Below, one piece after another: positions 18,000 through 26,342 of a DNA stretch of 64,000 bases. Made by a program: the position numbers and the translations under genes. The notes beneath the pieces were generated by a model. It did no database searches, was not told the origin of the DNA, and saw only the letters and a program-made list of their open reading frames with translations. Position 1 is the stretch's first letter, and the number at the start of each line of letters is the position of its first letter. The stretch is from Antarctobacter aquimaris (GTDB taxonomy: Bacteria; Pseudomonadota; Alphaproteobacteria; Rhodobacterales; Rhodobacteraceae), in contig NZ_FXYF01000013.1 of NCBI RefSeq assembly GCF_900184945.1, positions 62,001-126,000 on the forward strand. The letters are read 5' to 3'.

Positions 18000-18839
18000 C
18001 CTACCATGCCCTTCCCGGCGTCCGACCCGGCCTTGGCCCGCTTGCGCGCATTGACCCAGGCCAACAGCAAAAAAACCCCGATCAGCAGGAAGGAAAACAG
18101 CGTCGTCAGCGTGCCAAGGGCATAGAGTACCGGCGTAGTGACGTTGATCGTCATGCCAAAGATCTCCAGCGGCAGGGTGGTGTAGCTGCCCGAGGTCAGC
18201 AGGGCCCGCGCGAACTCGTCATACGACAGCGGAAAGCCGAACAGAGCCACCCCGATCAGCGAGGGCGCGAAGATCGGCAGGACGACATGGCGGATGGTCT
18301 GCCAGGAGGTCGCCCCCTGGTCGCGCGCCGCCTCCTCGTAGCTCTTGTCGAAGCGGTTGAAGACCGCGAACATGATCAGCAGGCCAAAGGGCAGCGTCCG
18401 GGTCAGCTGCGCGCCAACGCCGGAGGTCGCCGAGGAGCACCTCCAGCCCCGAGCGGCTGAACAACAGCCCCACCCCCAGCGAGACCAGGATCGACGGGAT
18501 CACCAGCGCGGTGATGACCAGGTAGAACAGCAGGTCCGAGCCGGGAAAGCGGCCCCGAAACGCCAGCCCGCCCATGACCGAGACCGAGACCGAGACCACG
18601 ACCGTGGTCACCATGACCATGAAGCCCAGAACGAAACTGCCCCAGATGTCGCCCACCGCCCGCTGCTCGAACAGGTCATGGAACCAGTGCAGCGAGACAC
18701 CGTTCATCGCAAAGGTCAGCCCGCCGCGCGGCCCCTGGAACGACAGCACCGCGATGGTCAGCGTCGGCCCGTAGAGAAACAGCAGAAACAGCCCGAAGAA
18801 GGCCGCGAGAATGTAGAAGGAGCGCGGGCGCGGTTCCAT
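17990..18839 (-). pseudogene. ABC transporter permease, PotC-like, with one frameshift
   Basis: Inner-membrane subunit of a polyamine-type ABC importer. From ATG 18839 the frame gives a hydrophobic N-terminus, LFLYGPTLTIAVLSF, and runs to GVGLLFSRSGLEVLLGD. The rest (TSGVGAQLTRTLPFGLLI, then EEAARDQGATSWQ and the C-terminal helices) is in another frame, so one frameshift lies near 18430. The EAA loop in the second half is intact. Unless the frameshift is an assembly error, the protein would be truncated after about 135 normal residues. It follows permease 1 by 82 nt and overlaps the racemase remnant. Confidence 0.78.
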
Positions 18840-18921
18840 GTTTCAGGTCCTCCGGTCGAGGATGTGGCAAGGTGGGGTTTCACCCGACCGGCGCGGCACG
18901 CAAGGGACCTGTCGCATCACG

Positions 18922-19746
18922 TTACAAAACCTTGCGGATGCCGACAAAGCGCAGCAGGACGCCGATCACCAGCAGCACGGAGACCAGCAGGATCACCGCC
19001 GTCGCCGCCGCCGAGGGGTACTGCAACAGCGCGATGTCATTGGAGATCAGCCGCCCCGCGTTGGCCGACTGTGACCCGGACATGCACCGCACGGTGATGA
19101 AATCGCCCATCACCAGCGTCATCACGAAAAAGGTTCCGATCATGATACCGGGCTTGGTCAGCGGCACGATGACGTTCCACAGGATCTGCGCCGCCTCGAT
19201 CAGCGACCGGTCGATCCGCATCATGGTATCGAAGATCTGCACCACCACGAACAGCGTGTAGAGATGCACAAAGGCCGGGATCACCGCGAAGTCGGAGAAC
19301 AGCAGCCAGACCAGCGGCGCGTCGATCACCGCCATGGAGATCAGCGAGGAATTGGCGATGCCGTTGCGCCCCAGGAAGGGGATCCGGGAAATCATCCCGA
19401 CGGTGTTCGAGGTCCTGAACGGGATCGTCCACAGCAGGAACAGCACAATCTGCCAGGTCAGGCTGCGCACGCGCAAGGCCAGGACACAGGCCCCCGAAAA
19501 GCCGATCAGCGGGGTCCGCACCCAGATGACCAGCGCACATTCGAAGGTGTTGAGAAACACCTTGCAGGTGAGAGGCGAGCCGAACAGGAACTCGGACTCC
19601 TCGAACACGAAGTCCGGCACGACGGAAGATTCGGTCGCCCGCCAGAAGCTGAGCACGACGATCATCGCGATCGGCAACACCAGGAAAACCAGCATGACAC
19701 CGGCCAGCGGCGACACCATCAGCCAGCTCTTCACACTTCTGTTCAT
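18922..19746 (-). pseudogene. ABC transporter permease, PotB-like, full-length frame but lacking the EAA loop core
   Basis: The open frame is uninterrupted (274 residues, about six transmembrane segments) and clearly belongs to spermidine/putrescine-type permeases (FLNTFECAL, IPFLGRNGI, GDFITVR). However, the cytoplasmic loop reads SLIEAAQILWNVIVPLTKP. The usual eight or so residues between EAA and the W, including the invariant glycine, are missing, as if 24 nt had been deleted in frame. Several otherwise conserved positions also differ. This loop docks the ATPase, so the protein is probably non-functional, in keeping with its broken neighbours. Confidence 0.65.
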
Positions 19747-19793
19747 CCGCCGTCACCCTGTCTTCTTTGGTTTTTCAAATACCTTCGGGGGGT

Positions 19794-19853
19794 GTGGGGG
19801 GCAGACAGCCCCCCACCGCAAAGATCCGGCGTGGGGGGCGGTCCGCCCCCCAC
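19794..19853. repeat. Twin GC-rich palindromes in a decayed ABC operon
   Basis: Two near-identical hairpins: GTGGGGGGC, 5-nt loop, GCCCCCCAC at 19794-19816, and the same 9-bp stem with a different 5-nt loop at 19831-19853. They sit between the binding-protein remnant and permease 1. They may act as an attenuator or be copies of a dispersed palindromic repeat. Confidence 0.75.
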
Positions 19854-19896
19854 TCCACTGGCTCACGACGCTGGGCCGCACGGCGCCCGTCGTGGC

Positions 19897-20157
19897 TCAA
19901 GCCGCGATGAACGCGTTGCACTTGCGGACCATGTTCTGGGTCTCGTCCATGACCGCGTTCCAGCAGTCCGCCGCGCCCATCCGGTGGTCGACGGAGCCGC
20001 CGTCGCGGGTCTCGCCGACCCGCACCATCGGGTCGCCGAAGGGGGTTGTGATGACCTCGGTCCCGGGCTTGGCCTCGAACCATCTGGCCCCCCTCGTTCT
20101 CGCTCATGTAGGCCTTCGAGGTCTCCGGAACCGCCGAGCAGCCGCCCTGGCGCATCA
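19897..20157 (-). pseudogene. C-terminal remnant of a polyamine-type ABC substrate-binding protein
   Basis: About 85 residues remain of a periplasmic binding protein that is normally 350-400 residues long. One frame gives RQGGCSAVPETSKAYMSENE. After a shift near 20090 a second frame gives WFEAKPGTEVI, VGETRDGGSVDHRMGAADCWN and finally VRKCNAFIAA-stop. The ETRDGGS and ACWN-type motifs and the terminal NEFIA-like segment are characteristic of the PotD/PotF-like family. The N-terminal three quarters are gone; the preceding sequence is the 5' part of an ATPase gene, so a large deletion joined the two. Confidence 0.72.
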
Positions 20158-20394
20158 GAAATCGGCGCCCCAGGTCACGCCGCCTGCACCGCCCGGGCTT
20201 CTTGGCTGCTCAATTTTGGCGGCATCGGCATCGGCGATCATCCGCAGGGTCGAGCTTTTGCCGCAACTGGACAGCCCCAGCAGGCAGGCACAGGTCGCGT
20301 GTTTGAAATGATGGCTCACGGCATCCACGGCCTTGGTGAGGCCATTTCGCTTGGTCATCTTGACCAGTTCCAGTTCCTTGCCGCTGTCCGACAT
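20155..20394 (-). pseudogene. N-terminal fragment of an ABC ATPase (PotA-like)
   Basis: The frame from ATG 20394 reads SDSGKELELVKMTKRNG, then AVDAVSHHFKHATCACLLG and a Walker-A-like GLSSCGKSSTLRMIA, followed by unrelated sequence and a stop (79 codons). The fourth position of the P-loop is Ser instead of Gly. Walker B, signature and regulatory domains are absent. The conserved part ends near 20230, and remnants of the binding-protein gene begin within about 80 nt, showing deletion of the ATPase 3' end and binding-protein 5' end. Confidence 0.7.
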
Positions 20395-20551
20395 TCCCGC
20401 CCCATCGCGTGTCATGGGCATCAGGTGCCTGATTCCGGGCGTTGGGGAACGGTTTCCCGCGGTCGGGGCGGAGGGGGAATTCACCGATGCCCGTTTGCCT
20501 GTCGGCTCTGGCGGGGAATGCCACATTTCCGGGCACAGGATTGGATACACT

Positions 20552-20587
20552 CTTGCGTGCAGACCCCTGCTTGCGTGCAGACCCCTG
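20552..20587. repeat. Exact tandem duplication of an 18-bp unit
   Basis: CTTGCGTGCAGACCCCTG occurs twice head to tail with no mismatch, in non-coding debris between the ATPase fragment and the GntR/GNAT debris. It is probably a slippage or repair scar. Confidence 0.85.
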
Positions 20588-20640
20588 CCGGATCCGTTTC
20601 GCTTGTTCCCTCACTGGCGCACTGCCAGGGATGGGACGAC

Positions 20641-21140
20641 GTGAAACCAGCCTCTGACACCCCGCGCCGCGACGACGCCCCAGGCACCAAGCTCGGCGAG
20701 GACGGTCTGGCCGAGATCTACGGCGTCTTGCGCCCCATCATCCGCCCCGCGCTGCACGCGCTGGCGCGGCGCGCGGCAGACCGGGCGACGGCGACCGACC
20801 TTGCCCTGCTTGAGGCGCTGCGGCGCGGCAACGGGCAGGCCGCCGATCCGCAGAGGGATTTCCTGACCAAGGTCGACGGCCGCCCGGCCGCTGCCATCTC
20901 GGTCGTCAATCCCGACGCGGCAAACGCCTTCCGGGGTTTCTACCTCTCCCGGCCGGAGTTTCGCGGCCAGGGGCACGGCTTTGCGCTGTGGCAGGCGGTG
21001 CTGCGCCATGCGGGGACGCGCTCCGTAGGGCTGGACCGGATGCCGGACCAGCAGGCGAATTATGCCCGCTCCGGATCTGCCCGGCCGGGGCGGACGATCC
21101 GTTGTCGCGGCAGCTGTGCGCCGGGGGCCGGAAAGACCCG
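20641..21140 (+). pseudogene. Fused debris of a GntR regulator and a GNAT acetyltransferase
   Basis: One frame carries two unrelated homologies. Near 20680-20780 GTKLGEDGLAEIYGVLRPII resembles the wing-helix of GntR regulators, with a substituted recognition helix. Near 20880-21100 AAAISVVN, YLSRPEFRGQGHGFALWQ and QQANYARSG match the acetyl-CoA-binding region of GNAT proteins. Neither domain is complete and no start or stop fits a real gene. It reads as remnants joined by deletion, next to the decayed ABC operon that the GntR gene may once have controlled. Confidence 0.6.
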
Positions 21141-21252
21141 CACCGCTTGTCACCGGGTGATGACGCTGGAACTGGGCCAGGCGTCCGCCGTTTGCACGCG
21201 GGAAACAAAGCGCCTAGGCTCAGGCGCAGCCGTCGAAAAGGAGCCTGCCCGC

Positions 21253-22293
21253 GTGCCCCATGTCCTGACCAACCCGCACCGCGGACCCGGCCTGTCGCCC
21301 GGCGCCCTGCGCCCCGTTTCGGACGCCTCGGGCGTCTCGGCCCTGCTGGCGCGCTGTCCGAAACATGCCGCCACACCGCTGCGGCAGGCCCCGGACCTGG
21401 CCCGCACCTGCGGTGTGGCCGAGGTCTGGATCAAGGACGAGAGCACGCGCATGGGGCTGGGCAGCTTCAAGGCGCTGGGGGCCGCCTTTGCCATCGCGCG
21501 GGATGCGGCGCGCGTTTCGGCCGAGACGCCCTCAGCCAAGGGCCGCACCTATGTCGCCGCCAGCGCCGGCAACCACGGGCTGTCCGTCGCCGCCGGGGCC
21601 GCCGTCTTTGGCGCGCGTGCGGTGATCTACCTGTCCGACACGGTGCCCGAGGCCTTTGCCACCCGCCTGCGCGCCAAGGGCGCCGAGGTGGTGCGCGCGG
21701 GTGCCACCTACGAGGACAGCATGGAAGCCGCCGAACGGGCCGCGCAGGATAACGGCTGGACGCTGCTGTCGGACAGTTCCTGGCCCGGCTACACCGACCT
21801 GCCCTCGGCGGTGATGGAGGGCTATCTCCAGATGGCCGCCGAATGCGTGGTGCAGATGCCCGCGCCGCCCACACATGTGCTGTTGCAGGCCGGGGTCGGC
21901 GGGCTTGCTGCCGCGCTGGCGGGGCATTTCCGTGCCGCCTGGGGCGACGCACCGCAGATCATCGTCGTCGAACCCGAGGCCGCGCCCGCGCTCTACGACA
22001 GCATCCGCGCCGGGGAACTGGTGACTTCCACCGGGCCGGTGTCGAACATGGGGCGGCTGGACTGCAAGACACCTTCGATGGTCGCGTTGCGCGGGTTGTC
22101 GCAGGACGCCGACAGCTTTGTCACGATTTCCGAGGCCGAGGCCGAGGACGGCGTTGCCACCCTGTCCCAGCACGGCTTTGCCACCACGCCGTCGGGCGGC
22201 GCGGGCCTTGCCGCGCTGATCGCCGGGCTGCCAGGGATGGGGCCCGAGGCCCGCGTGCTGACGATCCTCAGCGAAGGGCCCGAGAATGGCTGA
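21253..22293 (+). CDS. PLP-dependent lyase, diaminopropionate ammonia-lyase-like
   Basis: Fold-type II PLP enzyme of 346 residues. The Schiff-base lysine is in KDESTRMGLGSFKALG (residue 73), with SAGNHGLSVA as substrate/PLP loop and QAGVGGLAAA as phosphate-binding loop. Best resemblance is to diaminopropionate ammonia-lyases, which yield pyruvate and ammonia; threonine-dehydratase-like hydroxyectoine enzymes (EutB) are related. The start is GTG at 21253 with AAGGAG 9 nt upstream; the frame is open far upstream, but only through debris. Its stop overlaps the M24 gene by 8 nt, so the three genes form one operon. Confidence 0.8.
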   Translation: MPHVLTNPHRGPGLSPGALRPVSDASGVSALLARCPKHAATPLRQAPDLARTCGVAEVWIKDESTRMGLGSFKALGAAFAIARDAARVSAETPSAKGRTYVAASAGNHGLSVAAGAAVFGARAVIYLSDTVPEAFATRLRAKGAEVVRAGATYEDSMEAAERAAQDNGWTLLSDSSWPGYTDLPSAVMEGYLQMAAECVVQMPAPPTHVLLQAGVGGLAAALAGHFRAAWGDAPQIIVVEPEAAPALYDSIRAGELVTSTGPVSNMGRLDCKTPSMVALRGLSQDADSFVTISEAEAEDGVATLSQHGFATTPSGGAGLAALIAGLPGMGPEARVLTILSEGPENG

Positions 22294-23452
22294 CAATCCC
22301 AGCGGCTTGGCCGATGCGGAGTTCGCCCGGCGCTGCGCCGCCTTGCAGGCGGGCATGAAGGCCGAGGGGATGGACGCGCTGCTGCTGACCTCTCCGGCCG
22401 ACATCTTCTATGTCACCGGCTTTCTCACCCGCTTCTGGGAAAGCCCGGCGCGGCCCTGGTTCGTCGTGATCCCGGCCAACGCCCGCCCGGTCGCGGTGAT
22501 CCCCGCCATCGGCGAGGCGCTGATGGCGCGCTGCTGGACCGGCGAGATCCGCACCTGGCCCGCCCCCGACCCGCAGGACGATGGCGTATCGCTGCTGTCG
22601 GACACGCTGGCCGCGCTGGTGCCCGAGAACGGCCGGATCGGCCTGCCGATGGGGCTGGAGACCTGCCTGCGGATGCCGGTGGCCGACTACGCCCGGGTGA
22701 TGACACGCCTCGCACCCCGCGCCTTTGTCGATGCCACGCACACCGTCCAGCGCGTGCGCGAGATCAAGTCCGAGGCCGAGATCGCCAGGATCCGCACGAT
22801 CTGCGGCATCGCCGACGCCGCCTATCACCGCGTGCCCGAGTTCGCGACCGAAGGCACCGGCCTCGACGCCGTGTTCCGGCGCTTTCAGTCGGTGCTGCTG
22901 GAGCAAGGCGCGGACTGGGTCAGCTACGTTGCGGGCGGCGCCGGTCCGGGCGGCTATGGCGACGTGATCTCGCCCGCGCCGCGCACGCCGTTGCAGCGCG
23001 GCGATGTGCTGATGCTGGACACCGGCGCGGTGCGCGACGGCTATTTCTGCGACTTCGACCGCAACTGGGCGATCGGCAAAGCCCCCGAGGAGTCGCGCCG
23101 CGCCCATGCCGCGCTCTGGTCCGCGACCGAAACCGCGCTGGAAACGCTGCGCCCGGGGATGCTGGCCTGTGATGTCCACCGCATCCTCTGCGATGCGCTG
23201 CGCGCGCAGGGCGCGGTTCCGGGCGGCGGGCGGCTGGGCCACGGGCTGGGCGTGACGCTGACCGAATGGCCGTCCTTCACCGACCGCGACACCACCGAAC
23301 TGCGCGAAGGCATGGTGCTGACGCTGGAACCGGGGGTGGAGATCGGTGCAGGGCGCATCATCGTCCACGAGGAAAACATCGTGCTGCGCGCCTCGGGGCC
23401 GGAGCTGCTGTCGCGCCGCGCGCCCTCTGACCTGCCGGTGATCGTATCATGA
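22286..23452 (+). CDS. M24 family metallohydrolase (Xaa-Pro peptidase / ectoine hydrolase-like)
   Basis: Pita-bread-fold dimetal hydrolase of 388 residues. The metal ligands are visible: Asp in MLDTGAVRDG and CDFDR (about residue 245 onwards), His in GRLGHGLG (about 319), Glu in LTLEPG (about 348) and Glu in VHEEN (about 365). The family includes aminopeptidase P, creatinase and the ectoine hydrolase DoeA/EutD. It lies between a PLP lyase and an Asp/Glu racemase, the same trio of families found in ectoine degradation operons, so a small amidine or amide substrate is as plausible as a peptide. Confidence 0.85.
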   Translation: MADNPSGLADAEFARRCAALQAGMKAEGMDALLLTSPADIFYVTGFLTRFWESPARPWFVVIPANARPVAVIPAIGEALMARCWTGEIRTWPAPDPQDDGVSLLSDTLAALVPENGRIGLPMGLETCLRMPVADYARVMTRLAPRAFVDATHTVQRVREIKSEAEIARIRTICGIADAAYHRVPEFATEGTGLDAVFRRFQSVLLEQGADWVSYVAGGAGPGGYGDVISPAPRTPLQRGDVLMLDTGAVRDGYFCDFDRNWAIGKAPEESRRAHAALWSATETALETLRPGMLACDVHRILCDALRAQGAVPGGGRLGHGLGVTLTEWPSFTDRDTTELREGMVLTLEPGVEIGAGRIIVHEENIVLRASGPELLSRRAPSDLPVIVS

Positions 23453-24186
23453 GCTTTCCCTATACCCTGATGCCTGAAGGCCCTGCACCCCTCGGCCTGA
23501 TCGTCCTGCAGGTCGACGAGACCATCGAGAGCGATTTCCGCCGCCTGCTGCCCGCCGACAGACCGCTTTATGTCAGCCGCATCCCCTCGGGCGCGGAACT
23601 GACGCCCGAGACCATCGCGCAGATGGCGCATGACCTGCCCCGCGCGGCCGCGCTGCTGCCGCAGGTGCCCGTCTATGCCGCCGTGGGCTATGCCTGCACC
23701 TCGGGCACCACGCTGATCGGCGCGGAGCGGGTGGCGGCGCTGGTCGCAGGCGCATGCCGCACCGATGCGGTCTGCAACCCGCTCAACGCCGCGCAGGCGG
23801 CCTGTGCCGCACTGGGGATCACGCGGCTGGCGGTCGTCTCGCCCTACACCGCCAGCATCGCGGAGCCGCTCTGCGCCGCACTCGGCACGGCCGGGGTCGA
23901 GGTGGTGCGCGCCCTCCATTTCGGCGAGGAGATCGAGGCCAACGTCGCCCGCATCTCGCCCGAAAGCGTCTGCGAGGCGGCGCGCGCGGCGGTGGACGGA
24001 TCGGGGGCGCAGGCGGTGTTCCTGTCCTGCACCAACCTCAAGACGCTGGACCTGATGGGACCGCTCGAGGCCGACCTGGGCGTGCCGGTCTTTGGCAGCA
24101 ACCTAGCGCTGGCCTGGGACATGGCGCGGCGGGCGGGGTTTGCCTTGCAGGCAACCGAGCCACTGGCCCTGCTCGCCCGCGGCTGA
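23449..24186 (+). CDS. Asp/Glu racemase superfamily protein (maleate isomerase / EutA-like)
   Basis: The 245-residue protein has the two-cysteine active site of the superfamily: Cys in GYACTSGTT (about residue 83) and Cys in FLSCTNLK (about residue 193). The pattern fits maleate isomerase, arylmalonate decarboxylase and EutA proteins rather than amino acid racemases proper. The ATG overlaps the M24 stop by 4 nt (ATGA). It is the last gene of the three-gene operon. The substrate is unknown. Confidence 0.82.
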   Translation: MSFPYTLMPEGPAPLGLIVLQVDETIESDFRRLLPADRPLYVSRIPSGAELTPETIAQMAHDLPRAAALLPQVPVYAAVGYACTSGTTLIGAERVAALVAGACRTDAVCNPLNAAQAACAALGITRLAVVSPYTASIAEPLCAALGTAGVEVVRALHFGEEIEANVARISPESVCEAARAAVDGSGAQAVFLSCTNLKTLDLMGPLEADLGVPVFGSNLALAWDMARRAGFALQATEPLALLARG

Positions 24187-24210
24187 ACCCGACCAGGAAG
24201 GGTTCGCCGC

Positions 24211-24475
24211 TCAGTGTTCGGCGTCTGGCGCGCGGCAGGTCGGGGACTGGTCCCGCCGGTGCGCCGAGCTGTCCAGCGATTGCAGCACCGCCGTCTTGAC
24301 CTGTTCCATATCCTCGCCCGTGGACCCGGGATCGCCCAGCGCGATCAAGGTGAAGATGCGGAGGGTATCGGGCAGGGTCTCGACCTCCTCGACCTCGATG
24401 AACCTGGGTCAGCCCGCGATCGCGATCTAACGTAGGCCCCTCCTCGAAGGTGTCGATGGCCTTCGCCTTGCTCAT
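24211..24475 (-). pseudogene. Small unrecognised reading frame with an apparent frameshift
   Basis: From ATG 24475 the minus strand reads SKAKAIDTFEEGPTLDRDRG. A second frame then reads FIEVEEVETLPDTLRIF and ALGDPGSTGEDMEQVKTAVL, ending at a TGA at 24211. Joined by one frameshift near 24405 these would give roughly 85 residues of acidic, plausible protein sequence. No family is recognised. It could be a broken small gene or chance coding-like sequence. Confidence 0.3.
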
Positions 24476-24708
24476 GACACCGTCATCGCAGCGCCACGGC
24501 GGCAGCCGGACACGGGACAGGGGGCCGGGCCCGCCGGCAGCACCGCCCCAGCACCGACAGCAGGGCCGACAGTGTACGCGCGTGGCAGCCGCACGGCCCG
24601 GACGACCTGCGCGGCCCGTATCGCCCCGATGCGGCTGTCCCGGCCCGCTCTTTGCCTGATCTTTCGGCAAACGCCCGGCAATCCCCCGCACTGTCAAATG
24701 AATCCGAA

Positions 24709-24718
24709 AACAGCTGTT
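24709..24718. promoter_or_regulatory. 10-bp palindrome AACAGCTGTT upstream of allE
   Basis: Perfect palindrome flanked by CGAA and CGGG, about 73 nt before the allE start codon. It is a possible operator; no regulator is assigned. Confidence 0.3.
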
Positions 24719-24791
24719 CGGGAAACAGCGCTGGCGCGCGCGCCCGGACCGGCCCATTCTGTCATGAGTTCAGCAGTTTGCAGGAGTCGCC

Positions 24792-25622
24792 ATGACCGCC
24801 AGTTATTACGCCCCGCGCGGCGGGCACCCGGGACAGGACCAGCTCCTGACCGACCGCGCCGTGTTCACCGAAGCCTACGCAGTGATCCCGCGCGGCACGA
24901 TGCGTGACATCGTCACCAGCTTTCTGCCGTTCTGGGACCGCACCCGCCTGTGGGTCCTGTCGCGCCCGCTGTCGGGCTTTGCCGAGACCTTTTCGCAGTA
25001 CATCATGGAGGTGTCGCCCGGCGGCGGGTCCGACCGGCCGGAGACCGAGGCCGGGGCCGAGGGCGTGCTGTTCGTGGTCGACGGCGTGGCCTCGCTGACC
25101 ATCGAGGGCACCGCGCACCAGATGACCGCGGGCGGCTATGCCTACATCCCGCCCGGCACCGCCTGGACACTGCACAACCGCGACGATTCGGTCCTGCGGT
25201 TCCACTGGATCCGCAAGCTGTTCCAGCCGGTCGAGGGCCTGCCCCTGCCCGAGCCGATCGTCACCAACGAGGCGCAGGTCGCGCCGACACCGATGCCGGG
25301 CACCGATGGCAAATGGGCAACGACGCGCTTTGTCGACCCCGCCGACCTGCGCCACGACATGCATGTCACCGTCGTCACCTTCCAGCCCGGCGCGGTGATC
25401 CCCTTTGCCGAAACGCATGTCATGGAGCACGGGCTCTACGTGCTGGAGGGCAAGGCAGTCTACCGGCTGAACGCCGACTGGGTCGAGGTCGAGGCCGGCG
25501 ACTACATGTGGCTGCGCGCCTTCTGCCCGCAGGCCTGCTATGCCGGCGGACCGGGCCGGTTCCGCTACCTGCTGTACAAGGACGTCAACCGCCACATGCC
25601 GCTGCGCCCCTTCGGCGGCTGA
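24792..25622 (+). CDS. allE: (S)-ureidoglycine aminohydrolase, bicupin
   Basis: Manganese-type bicupin that releases ammonia from (S)-ureidoglycine to give ureidoglycolate in allantoin breakdown. The 276-residue protein has two cupin halves. The second contains FAETHVMEHGLYVLEG (about residues 205-220) with the metal-binding histidines and glutamate, then ADWVEVEAGDYMWLRAFCPQACYAGG. The start has AGGAG 6 nt upstream (CAGGAGTCGCC). It belongs to the purine catabolism island, although it is on the opposite strand from the permease and puuE. Confidence 0.92.
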   Translation: MTASYYAPRGGHPGQDQLLTDRAVFTEAYAVIPRGTMRDIVTSFLPFWDRTRLWVLSRPLSGFAETFSQYIMEVSPGGGSDRPETEAGAEGVLFVVDGVASLTIEGTAHQMTAGGYAYIPPGTAWTLHNRDDSVLRFHWIRKLFQPVEGLPLPEPIVTNEAQVAPTPMPGTDGKWATTRFVDPADLRHDMHVTVVTFQPGAVIPFAETHVMEHGLYVLEGKAVYRLNADWVEVEAGDYMWLRAFCPQACYAGGPGRFRYLLYKDVNRHMPLRPFGG

Positions 25623-25647
25623 GCGGTCTCCGAACCCGAAGTACCCG

Positions 25648-25677
25648 AAGTACCCGTCTTGTGAAAGGCGGGTACTT
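25648..25677 (+). terminator. Hairpin after allE, probable terminator
   Basis: AAGTACCCG pairs perfectly with CGGGTACTT across a 12-nt loop, starting 26 nt after the allE stop. The 9-nt unit CCCGAAGTA is also duplicated just before it. The T-tract is short. Confidence 0.5.
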
Positions 25678-25755
25678 TGCATTGCCAATTAGGCGCGGTG
25701 CATGGAAAGACCGCCCGTTACCCGGCGCGCAGGATGCGAGGCAGCGGGAACACGG

Positions 25756-26184
25756 TCACTCGGGCAGCAGTTCTCCCGATCCGCCGAATTCGGAGGGGAA
25801 ATCCTTCATCTTCGGCAACCCGTCCTTCATCGGCAGAACCGTCTCGGCATAGTTCACGTGCAGGCCGGGCTTGAAGGCAACGCTCGGGATGATCGCGGCG
25901 TAGACATCGACCAGCTTCAGGCCGGGATGCCCCGACATGACGTGGCCGCCGCATTGGGCGCACCACTTGCGGTCGCTGCTTTCGGTCTTGTTGTACTGGC
26001 GCAGGTGCTCTTCGCCCCTGACCACCCGGACCTTGCCCGGCTCCCACAGCGTGAAGGCGTTGACCGGCCCGGCCGACCAGTGCCGGCAGCTTTCGCAATG
26101 GCAATAGCCCATGCCGGCCGGCTCTCCGGTGACCTCGATCTCGACGGCGCCACAAAAACACTGACCCTTGTGCGTGTCTGACAT
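25756..26184 (-). CDS. GFA/CENP-V domain protein
   Basis: Small zinc protein of 142 residues in the glutathione-dependent formaldehyde-activating-like family. Cysteine ligands are visible in QCFCGAVE (about residues 9-11), YCHCESCR (about 28-33) and WCAQCGG (about 74-77). The exact reaction is unknown for most members. It lies between allE (convergent) and the NCS2 permease (separated by a terminator), so it is probably transcribed alone. A link to purine catabolism is not evident. Confidence 0.87.
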   Translation of the reverse strand: MSDTHKGQCFCGAVEIEVTGEPAGMGYCHCESCRHWSAGPVNAFTLWEPGKVRVVRGEEHLRQYNKTESSDRKWCAQCGGHVMSGHPGLKLVDVYAAIIPSVAFKPGLHVNYAETVLPMKDGLPKMKDFPSEFGGSGELLPE

Positions 26185-26292
26185 GCTGACCTGCTTTCCA
26201 TGATGTTGAGAGGCGACACTAACACGGCCTGTCCGAAACCGGTCTGTAATTCTGACGTCATGGCCAGCGCGCCGCCGGTCGCCCCTGCCAAC

Positions 26293-26325
26293 GAAAAAGG
26301 CCCGCGCCTTTCGGGCGGGCCTTTC
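26293..26325 (-). terminator. Rho-independent terminator of the NCS2 permease gene
   Basis: On the minus strand AAAGGCCCGC pairs with GCGGGCCTTT over a 9-nt loop and runs into TTTTTC. It sits about 20 nt past the permease stop. Confidence 0.85.
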
Positions 26326-26342
26326 CGGTCATGGCAGCGCGA

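Larger units (their letters stand above)
24187..24791. other. Gene-free stretch of about 600 nt
   Basis: No complete gene can be supported. The minus strand holds a small broken frame (listed separately). The last 80 nt before allE are less GC-rich and presumably carry its promoter, with a 10-bp palindrome. The rest shows no recognisable homology. Confidence 0.5.

Noticed and set aside
19264-21252. Long plus-strand open frame running into the PLP-lyase gene
   Set aside because: It crosses antisense permease sequence and GntR/GNAT debris. Only the part from the GTG at 21253, with a ribosome site, matches the family.
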